A DNA stretch of 9,689 nucleotides, taken from Piscirickettsiaceae bacterium. GTDB taxonomy: Bacteria; Pseudomonadota; Gammaproteobacteria; Nitrosococcales; Methylophagaceae. Below the pieces are notes generated by a model. The model did no database searches and was not told the origin of the DNA. It worked only from the letters and a program-made list of their open reading frames with translations. The stretch covers positions 1 to 9,689 of the forward strand of contig JABGUA010000151.1 in NCBI GenBank assembly GCA_018646825.1. The letters are read 5' to 3'. Below, one piece after another: positions 1-5,384 of this stretch. The translations under genes and the position numbers were made by a program. Each line of letters opens with the position of its first letter. The first letter of the stretch is position 1.

Positions 1-354
1 GACCTCTTCAAGAGGGTAAGGAATATAGTTATCCGCTTCCAACATAATCTGCTCTTCCATTTCACGCTCGGACATATCCGCAGGAAATGAAATAATTTTG
101 GTAATCGCTGAATTAGCAGATACTGCAACAGCCGCATCTTTAGCCTTAGCACCCGACTTCTTTATCGCACGCTTGATAGCACCAGCGACTTCCTCTACAT
201 TATCAATACGGCCTTCAACAACCGAATTGAGCGGAAGAGGCTCAACATCATAAGATTCAACACTATACTTGCCATTGACCTGGCCAAGCTCTAGCATTTT
301 CACTACTGATGAACTAATGTCAATCCCAAGCAATGAGGATTTTTTTTTGTCCAA
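1..354 (-). CDS. pilM: Type IV pilus assembly protein PilM, N-terminal part (partial, start disputed)
   Basis: PilM is an actin-like (FtsA-fold) cytoplasmic protein that binds the PilN N-terminus and supports type IV pilus assembly as part of PilMNOP. From position 354 to the window edge the reverse strand is open for 118 codons. Seen: LLGIDISSS near the N-terminus (first phosphate-binding strand of the actin fold), then SVESYDVEPLPL, VVEGRIDNVEEVAGAI, and AVAVSANSAITKII followed by EEQIMLEADNYIPYPLEEV, all typical of PilM. The rest lies beyond the left edge. The start is problematic. The expected ATG (358-356, giving MFGQKK) is one base out of frame with this reading because of a run of nine A at 348-340, and it stops after 12 codons. 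The coordinates given use the only upstream in-frame start-like codon, TTG at 354-352 (MDKKKSSLLGID). The gene could be translated from TTG, rescued by slippage on the A run, phase-variable, or carry a one-base sequence error. Family identity is near certain; the start is not. Confidence 0.93.
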   Translation of the reverse strand, partial: MDKKKSSLLGIDISSSVVKMLELGQVNGKYSVESYDVEPLPLNSVVEGRIDNVEEVAGAIKRAIKKSGAKAKDAAVAVSANSAITKIISFPADMSEREMEEQIMLEADNYIPYPLEEV

Positions 355-360
355 ACATCA

Positions 361-415
361 ACAACTTAACTCCCAATTAATACGGTCACACCCTACAACT
401 TACAGCTACAACTTA
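361..415 (-). repeat. Three copies of TAAGTTGT in the pilM leader
   Basis: On the reverse strand the octamer TAAGTTGT occurs at 415-408, 402-395 and 368-361. The first two are part of a perfect 10-base direct repeat, TAAGTTGTAG, with a 13-base period. The third lies between the Shine-Dalgarno and the ATG. All are downstream of the proposed pilM transcription start, so they would be in the 5' leader RNA as well as in DNA. Function is unknown. A regulator binding site or a remnant of small tandem duplication are both possible. Confidence 0.6.
370..374 (-). promoter_or_regulatory. Shine-Dalgarno GGGAG ahead of pilM
   Basis: GGGAG on the reverse strand lies 11 bases before the ATG at 358 and 15 before the in-frame TTG at 354. 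The spacing is slightly long for the ATG and clearly too long for the TTG. This favours the out-of-frame ATG as the original start and makes the A9 tract a real question. Confidence 0.5.
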
Positions 416-430
416 AAGTAGTTTGTTAAG

Positions 431-459
431 ACTATAGTGCATGTCTCTATAAAAAACAA
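431..459 (-). promoter_or_regulatory. Candidate sigma-70 promoter for pilM
   Basis: On the reverse strand TTGTTT (459-454), a 17-base spacer and TATAGT (436-431) match the housekeeping promoter pattern. Transcription would begin near 424, giving a leader of about 66 bases before the pilM ATG. The -10 lies in the palindrome ACTATAGT, so a TATAGT is also present on the forward strand at 433-438. Read from sequence only. Confidence 0.5.
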
Positions 460-508
460 TATCTTCAACTAAAATTTCTTTAGTTCTGCTTTAACTAAGC
501 TCGTGAGA

Positions 509-514
509 TATACT
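509..514 (+). promoter_or_regulatory. Possible -10 element for mrcA
   Basis: TATACT at 509-514 matches the -10 consensus in five of six bases, and would give a start near 521 and a leader of about 40 bases to the ATG at 563. No convincing -35 lies 16-18 bases upstream, so the call is weak. An alternative is TATAGT at 433-438, which shares a palindrome with the pilM -10 and also lacks a good -35. Confidence 0.3.
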
Positions 515-562
515 TATAGCCATCGGACGTCCCATTTTCAAGCGAACAATGATAAAAACCTT

Positions 563-2953
563 ATGCTACGTCACATTAAATACTCATTTGCCTTCCTTTT
601 TATCGCTTTCCTCATGGCAATCATCGCTGCCGCCAGTATCTATTATGTATTAGCACCACAGCTCCCCCCCACCGAGTCGCTCAAAGAAATTCAACTCCAA
701 ACCCCTCTGAGAATATTTAGTGCTGAGAACAAGTTAATCGCTGAATTTGGCGATAAGCGACGCATTCCAGTTCAATATGAAGCGATTCCCCTCCAAGTCA
801 TCCAAGGTTTTCTAGCATCAGAAGACGATCGATTCTTCGAGCACCCTGGCGTTGATTACCAAGGGCTACTGAGAGCTGCTTATAGCTTAGTAATGACAGG
901 ACAAAAAGCTCAAGGTGGTAGCACAATCACCATGCAACTCGCCCGTAACTTTTTCTTAAGCACGGAAAAGACCTACTTGCGCAAACTCAATGAAATCATC
1001 CTAGCCATCCAAATTGAGCAAGTCTTAAGCAAAGAAGAAATCCTTACTCTGTACCTGAATAAAATTTACCTCGGTAAACGCGCTTATGGCATTGGCGCCG
1101 CAGCCAACGTCTACTACGGCAAAACCCTTCAAGAACTCACGATCGCTGAAGCAGCCATGATCGCTGGACTACCAAAAGCGCCATCAAAATTTAATCCCAT
1201 TGCTAACCCAGAGCGTGCACTACAAAGAAGAAACTACGTTTTACGTCGAATGTGGGAAGTCGGATATATAACAGAACAAGATTACAATGAAGCCACTATT
1301 TTACCTATTACAGCCCGTTACCATAGCCGAGAAATCGAAGTTTATGCACCTTATGTCGCAGAAATTATCCGCACACAGCTGACCGAACAATATGGTGATG
1401 ATGTATACAATATGGGTTTAAATGTTTACACCACGATCCGAGCTAAACATCAGCGGGCTGCCAATACTGCACTACAAAAAACATTAATTAGCTATGACCA
1501 CCGCCACGGATACCGTGGCCCCCTTAAGCAAATAAAGTTACCTGAAACAACAACAGAAGATACCTACGAAGCACATCTAACTGAGAATAGTAATATTGGC
1601 CCACTTCATCCAGGATTAGTCCTAAAAATAAATAAAGAAGCTGCTTCCGTCTATATTAAAGACAAAGGCCTGACAGACATTCCATTCAAAAGTGTAGCTT
1701 GGGCCAGAAAACAACTTAGTACCAACAGCATGGGAAAAAAACCTAGAAAAGTGGCTGATGTTTTCTCAACAGGCGACATCACTTATTTTTACCAAAATAA
1801 TGAAGGCGAATGGCAATTAGCGCAGCTGCCAGAAGCAGAAGGCGCCTTGATCGCTTTAGAGCCTGAAGATGGGGCCGTTACAGCCTTGAATGGTGGCTTC
1901 GAATTTTATAACAGCAAATTCAATCGTGTGACTCAATCACGCCGCCAACCTGGCTCCAGCTTCAAGCCTTTTATCTACTCTGCCGCATTAGAAAAAGGCT
2001 ATACCCCTGCCAGCATTATCAATGATGCACCTGTTGTATTAGATGACCCTAGCCTAGAAAATACATGGCGGCCATCAAACTACAGCGGCAAATTCTATGG
2101 TCCAACTCGATTAAGAGTCGCGCTCACCCATTCCCGCAACCTTGTTTCAATTCGCCTGCTCCGTGATATTACAGCCCCATTTGCAACAGATTACGCTGCC
2201 CGCTTTGGTTTTGAATCTGAGCAAATGCCCCGTAACCTCTCCCTCGCATTAGGTAGCGGTAGTGCTGCACCTTGGGATATGGCACGAGCCTATGCTGCTT
2301 TAGCCAATGGCGGTTACCGAATTGAACCTTATCTAATTAAACACATAGAAGATGCTGATGGAACAACACTTATGCAAGCAGTTCCCGATACTGTTTGCCC
2401 CTACTGCCTCACCGATAACACAACGAGCAAACAAGAATTAGAAACCCAACGGCCAGCAGCACAACGCATCATGACCCCTCAAAATGCCTATATTATGAAT
2501 AGTTTACTGCGTGATGTCGTCAAATATGGAACTGGCCGCGATGCCATGCGAATTGGTCGCAATGATCTAGCTGGTAAAACGGGCACAACGAATGATCAAG
2601 TCGATGCCTGGTTTAATGGTTTTAATCCTAAGCTCGTTGCCATCAGCTGGGTCGGTTTTGATTCACCTCGGTCGCTTGGACGCTATGAAACTGGCGGACG
2701 GGCAGCATTACCAATGTGGATAGATTTTATGCAAGCAGCACTTGAGGGTACACCAGAAGAACCACTAGAATTACCAAACGATATGGTAACTGTCAAAATA
2801 GATCCGGAAACCGGACTGCTAGCAAGAGCAGGTAGTGGCGGAATCAACGAAACCTTTAGAATCGAATATGCCCCGCAGGAATACAGCGAAGCAATCAATA
2901 CAACCCATCAAGAAAATGGCACCGTCGTTGAACCGCTTATCGGCCTGTTTTAA
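563..2953 (+). CDS. mrcA: Penicillin-binding protein 1A, bifunctional peptidoglycan glycosyltransferase/transpeptidase
   Basis: Class A PBP that polymerises lipid II into glycan strands and cross-links stem peptides in the periplasm, anchored in the inner membrane. Using the ATG at 563 (796 residues): N-terminal membrane segment about 7-29; GT51 glycosyltransferase about 50-225 with the catalytic-type Glu87 in SEDDRFFEH, then GGSTITMQLARN and LNKIYLG; an OB-like insertion around 290-420 carrying HGYRGP; and a transpeptidase domain with SSFK (nucleophile Ser465), SRN (524-526) and KTGTT (672-676). A CPYC pair at 612-615 matches the CPEC of E. coli MrcA. An in-frame GTG at 503 would add 20 residues, but MLRHIKYSF aligns with the E. 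coli N-terminus (MKFVKYF), so 563 is preferred. No strong Shine-Dalgarno precedes either start. Divergent from pilM, as in many gammaproteobacteria. Its TAA abuts the stop of the convergent protease gene with no gap. Also called ponA in this context. Confidence 0.96.
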   Translation: MLRHIKYSFAFLFIAFLMAIIAAASIYYVLAPQLPPTESLKEIQLQTPLRIFSAENKLIAEFGDKRRIPVQYEAIPLQVIQGFLASEDDRFFEHPGVDYQGLLRAAYSLVMTGQKAQGGSTITMQLARNFFLSTEKTYLRKLNEIILAIQIEQVLSKEEILTLYLNKIYLGKRAYGIGAAANVYYGKTLQELTIAEAAMIAGLPKAPSKFNPIANPERALQRRNYVLRRMWEVGYITEQDYNEATILPITARYHSREIEVYAPYVAEIIRTQLTEQYGDDVYNMGLNVYTTIRAKHQRAANTALQKTLISYDHRHGYRGPLKQIKLPETTTEDTYEAHLTENSNIGPLHPGLVLKINKEAASVYIKDKGLTDIPFKSVAWARKQLSTNSMGKKPRKVADVFSTGDITYFYQNNEGEWQLAQLPEAEGALIALEPEDGAVTALNGGFEFYNSKFNRVTQSRRQPGSSFKPFIYSAALEKGYTPASIINDAPVVLDDPSLENTWRPSNYSGKFYGPTRLRVALTHSRNLVSIRLLRDITAPFATDYAARFGFESEQMPRNLSLALGSGSAAPWDMARAYAALANGGYRIEPYLIKHIEDADGTTLMQAVPDTVCPYCLTDNTTSKQELETQRPAAQRIMTPQNAYIMNSLLRDVVKYGTGRDAMRIGRNDLAGKTGTTNDQVDAWFNGFNPKLVAISWVGFDSPRSLGRYETGGRAALPMWIDFMQAALEGTPEEPLELPNDMVTVKIDPETGLLARAGSGGINETFRIEYAPQEYSEAINTTHQENGTVVEPLIGLF

Positions 2954-4426
2954 TTAACGCACCAGTTTTGCTTTTTGCCCAACGCGTAATTCACCAGAAG
3001 GATATTGTGCATTCAACAGACGAAGTTGCAGCATAGGACTATTCGTAATCGGTGAGTTTTTTGACCAAGCTTGATAATTATCACCTCGACCAACCGTCTT
3101 AATCACAACCTTTTGTCCTCTTGCCAAAGTCATCTCATCACTGCGTAATCGGTGAAAACTCTTTGCTGTTGCTAAAAAGCCAGCATCAAACTGATTAAAC
3201 AACCGCTTGTCTTTGGTCCCACCAATAAAAATATAAGCCTTATCACCTAAGTACAGCACACTAATTCGCACTAACCCGCCGCCTTCTGCATCTACTATAC
3301 CGGTATAGCCCTCAAGCCCATTTGTTTTGAGTACTTGCCCAGATTTTAAGCCTTCAACGCCTAACCGTTGCCGCATAAACTGCGCCGGCGATAAACGACG
3401 ATTTAAATCTGCAGCCGTCATCTCAATAAAGGCTTTTCCACCATCAGCAACTGATTGAACACGATCAGGGCGATTATTGATCTGCCATCCCTCAGGAAAT
3501 TTCACCGCAAAGCCCATCTCTAGATGATAGAAATTCTGACCGGAGCGAACGCCTTGTTTTGCACTGTCACCAAAGGCCATCCCGTTAATACGTGCGAGAT
3601 AAGTATCACGCTTAACCTGTGCGTTGGGTACGCGATATTGATTTGCTGCACCGACCACGCTCTGCAAACGCGTATCATTGTCTGGATGGCTCGCAAAGAC
3701 ACCGTGATACGCCCGAGGTTCTCTACCTTGACGTTTCGCTTCCATTTCAGCAAAAGAAGCTTGATTCTTCAACACCCGAATCACATCCAACATTGCCTTT
3801 GGATCATAACCAGAACGAGCTAAATACTCTGCGCCCAGCCCATCAGACTCAAGCTCATGTTCACGACCATAGCCACTCAATAAAGCACCACCCAACATAT
3901 TAAACAAATCTTGCGATAGGCCTCCCCGCAACTCAGGGACCAATATTGCACCAATCGTGTAGCCAATATTCGCTGCTTGCGCTGCGCTCTGCTGCCTAAC
4001 ACCATGCCTTGCAGTGACATGCCCAATCTCATGACCCAGAACAGCCGCTAATTCCGCTTCTGAATTCAAGTACGCCATCAAGCCACGGGTGATATAGATA
4101 TAGCCACCGGGTAAAGCAAACGCATTAATCACTGGTGAATCGAGCACCGTAAAACGATAAATCAAACCCTTCCGGTGACTCACAGCTGCGAGGCGGTCAC
4201 CAACAGATTGCACATACTGCTGCAAGGCTTCATCTTCATAACGACCATATTCAGCAACGATCTTAGGGTGGTTAGCGCGACCAATACCGATCTCACTGTC
4301 CTCACTCATCATCACAAAGTCATTTTTCCCACTAACAGGGTTTTGAACACAAGCTGTTAGGCTCAAAAACAACAAAGCCCCCACTAACAAGCGGAGGCTT
4401 TGGCATAATCGGCGACGGGTACGCAT
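2954..4426 (-). CDS. M48 family zinc metalloprotease, predicted lipoprotein
   Basis: A 490-residue envelope protease. A positively charged N-terminus and hydrophobic stretch end in the lipobox LTAC, so Cys26 is the likely acylated residue after signal peptidase II cleavage. The catalytic core has HEIGH at 132-136 (zinc ligands His132 and His136, catalytic Glu133) and ELESD at 191-195, where Glu193 is the likely third ligand. A later SHPDNDTR (His247) corresponds to the conserved SHP segment that supplies the regulatory histidine in E. coli BepA. Unlike BepA, the C-terminal half shows no TPR pattern. There is instead a segment of about 298-425 (FAVKFPEGW) and a final 430-490 stretch that looks LysM-like (LRLLNAQYP, LRVGQKAKLV). 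Such proteins clear misfolded or stalled outer-membrane components, which is inferred here. GAGG lies 8 bases before the ATG. The gene is 64 bases downstream of rpmE. BepA or LoiP function is not established, so no symbol is given. Confidence 0.92.
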   Translation of the reverse strand: MRTRRRLCQSLRLLVGALLFLSLTACVQNPVSGKNDFVMMSEDSEIGIGRANHPKIVAEYGRYEDEALQQYVQSVGDRLAAVSHRKGLIYRFTVLDSPVINAFALPGGYIYITRGLMAYLNSEAELAAVLGHEIGHVTARHGVRQQSAAQAANIGYTIGAILVPELRGGLSQDLFNMLGGALLSGYGREHELESDGLGAEYLARSGYDPKAMLDVIRVLKNQASFAEMEAKRQGREPRAYHGVFASHPDNDTRLQSVVGAANQYRVPNAQVKRDTYLARINGMAFGDSAKQGVRSGQNFYHLEMGFAVKFPEGWQINNRPDRVQSVADGGKAFIEMTAADLNRRLSPAQFMRQRLGVEGLKSGQVLKTNGLEGYTGIVDAEGGGLVRISVLYLGDKAYIFIGGTKDKRLFNQFDAGFLATAKSFHRLRSDEMTLARGQKVVIKTVGRGDNYQAWSKNSPITNSPMLQLRLLNAQYPSGELRVGQKAKLVR

Positions 4427-4434
4427 AGGTACGG

Positions 4435-4438
4435 CCTC
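4435..4438 (-). promoter_or_regulatory. Shine-Dalgarno GAGG of the M48 protease gene
   Basis: GAGG on the reverse strand, 8 bases before the ATG at 4426-4424, supports that start. The signal peptide begins immediately there with MRTRRR. Confidence 0.55.
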
Positions 4439-4447
4439 AATCGTAAA

Positions 4448-4476
4448 TTAATACATTTAAATAAACTTAGACACAA
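4448..4476 (-). promoter_or_regulatory. Possible promoter of the M48 protease gene
   Basis: TTGTGT (4476-4471), a 17-base spacer and TATTAA (4453-4448) on the reverse strand lie in the 64-base gap after rpmE. The -10 matches consensus in only four of six positions, and the implied start near 4441 leaves a leader of about 15 bases, just enough for the ribosome site. Read-through from rpmE is the alternative, since no strong terminator is visible in the gap. Confidence 0.3.
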
Positions 4477-4490
4477 CGCCTAAATCGTAT

Positions 4491-4691
4491 TTACTTTCCG
4501 TATTTTTGACGGAATTTGTCAACACGACCAGCCGTATCTAACATTTTTTGTTTACCCGTATAAAACGGATGACATTCTGAACACACATCTAAAGTTAATG
4601 CATTCGCACGTGTTGAACGCGTCTTGAATGAATTGCCGCAACTGCATGTCACATCAATCTCATTGTATTCTGGGTGGATATCCGTTTTCAT
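4491..4691 (-). CDS. rpmE: 50S ribosomal protein L31 (bL31), zinc-binding type A
   Basis: Small protein of the large ribosomal subunit that bridges to the 30S head. Its 66 residues are close to the usual length of about 70 for this form. It begins MKTDIHPEY and carries the zinc ribbon CSC (Cys16, Cys18) and CSEC (Cys37, Cys40), which defines the cysteine-containing type A paralogue rather than the zinc-independent type B. The segment HPFYTGKQKMLDTAGRVDKF is the family signature. The ATG at 4691 has only a weak AGAG about 8 bases upstream. It sits in a 111-base gap after the methyltransferase gene, with its own good promoter match, so it is probably transcribed separately as well as by any read-through. 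Type A L31 is commonly exchanged for type B under zinc limitation; no type B copy is in the window. Confidence 0.97.
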   Translation of the reverse strand: MKTDIHPEYNEIDVTCSCGNSFKTRSTRANALTLDVCSECHPFYTGKQKMLDTAGRVDKFRQKYGK

Positions 4692-4725
4692 ATCTATACT
4701 CTATATCGTATTTGACTAATAAATT

Positions 4726-4741
4726 GCCCGACAAAAAGGGC
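4726..4741 (-). other. Short hairpin in the rpmE leader
   Basis: In the predicted rpmE leader RNA, GCCC and GGGC can pair around an 8-base loop. The stem has only four pairs, so it is marginal. It is noted because L31 synthesis in E. coli is reported to be autogenously controlled through its leader. Not a terminator: no U run follows it on this strand. Confidence 0.25.
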
Positions 4742-4756
4742 TGTTTGAACCGTGTA

Positions 4757-4785
4757 ATTCTACTGATCTATTAAAACAACAGCAA
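4757..4785 (-). promoter_or_regulatory. Candidate sigma-70 promoter for rpmE
   Basis: TTGCTG (4785-4780), a 17-base spacer and TAGAAT (4762-4757) on the reverse strand. The -10 matches consensus in five of six positions and the spacing is ideal. Transcription would start near 4750, giving a leader of roughly 60 bases. It lies entirely in the gap between the methyltransferase stop and rpmE. Confidence 0.55.
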
Positions 4786-4802
4786 ATTTATTTCAGGCCT
4801 TA

Positions 4803-5381
4803 CTACAACAAAGGCTTCTCAGCCATCATCCATGCTTGATTACGCATCCCTACATCCTGCTGACCCAATAAAGACTCCTCTCGATACACGCGCAGTTTCA
4901 ACCCAGGAAACAATCGTAATAACTCATTATCTTCCAACAAATAATCTGTGCTTCTAGGGCCCATATCCGACACTTTCTGCTGGCAATAAGTCTGATACAA
5001 CAATAAACCGCCCGGTTTCAATGCTGCTAATAATGCAGGACATAATTCACGCGCCAGAAACAAACTCACCAACAAGACATCCAAGCTATTGGCTTCAGGC
5101 GGGTTAACAAGCACATCTCTTATTTGAGCATCTACTGCCAGACCTCTCTCCCTAGCTTCCTTATCTAAACTCGCAATAGCGACAGGGGAAATATCCCAAG
5201 CCATCACTTGCAAACCCTTCTCAGCCAACATCAAGGCATTGCCACCAAGGCCACATGCCAGATCTAATGCAACACCTTGCTTCGGTAACAAATAATGATT
5301 ATGTTGCAAGACCTCAGCAATACGCCGCTTACCGTCATGCAATGAATAACGACTATCCCACTTTTCCTGTATCGAGTGCAC
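4803..5381 (-). CDS. Small class I SAM-dependent methyltransferase, TehB-like
   Basis: Predicted soluble cytoplasmic enzyme of 192 residues that transfers a methyl group from S-adenosylmethionine to an unknown substrate. Seen: motif I LDLACGLGGNAL (39-50), acidic motif II at WDIS (Asp63 would hold the ribose), RDVL with Asp89 near the adenine pocket, and the late KPGG loop (122-125). The N-terminal WDSRY and the compact single domain resemble TehB-type methyltransferases, but tellurite resistance cannot be inferred. The start is GTG at 5381, preceded by a strong GGAGG inside the end of trkH with 9-base spacing. It begins 3 bases after the trkH stop, so translation is likely coupled. No terminator is visible after its TAG. 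An RNA, protein or small-molecule target are all possible. Confidence 0.88.
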   Translation of the reverse strand: MHSIQEKWDSRYSLHDGKRRIAEVLQHNHYLLPKQGVALDLACGLGGNALMLAEKGLQVMAWDISPVAIASLDKEARERGLAVDAQIRDVLVNPPEANSLDVLLVSLFLARELCPALLAALKPGGLLLYQTYCQQKVSDMGPRSTDYLLEDNELLRLFPGLKLRVYREESLLGQQDVGMRNQAWMMAEKPLL

Positions 5382-5384
5382 TAC

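Noticed and set aside
2683..2898. Reverse-strand open frame inside the mrcA 3' end
   Set aside because: Low-complexity, serine/proline-rich antisense frame opposite the conserved transpeptidase C-terminus; no ribosome site.
2925..2952. Possible terminator at the end of mrcA (CCGCTTATCGG then GTTTT)
   Set aside because: Stem of only three base pairs; far too weak.
3524..3903. Forward-strand open frames of 94-99 codons within the M48 gene, and similar ones within trkH, lnt, corC and ybeY
   Set aside because: They lie antisense to well-identified genes, have no recognisable domains or ribosome sites, and their sequences look like antisense translations.
4471..4485. Possible terminator after rpmE (TTAG ... 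CTAA)
   Set aside because: Only a 4-pair AT-rich stem without a clean T run; not convincing.
4484..4713. Nine-base direct repeat ATCGTATTT flanking rpmE (4484-4492 and 4705-4713)
   Set aside because: Short and AT-rich, one copy overlaps the stop codon, and there is no sign of insertion or mobility; probably chance.
4692..4802. tRNA, small RNA gene or mobile element in the gap between the methyltransferase and rpmE genes
   Set aside because: No cloverleaf, CCA end, inverted repeats or transposase remnants; only promoter-like and leader sequence is seen.
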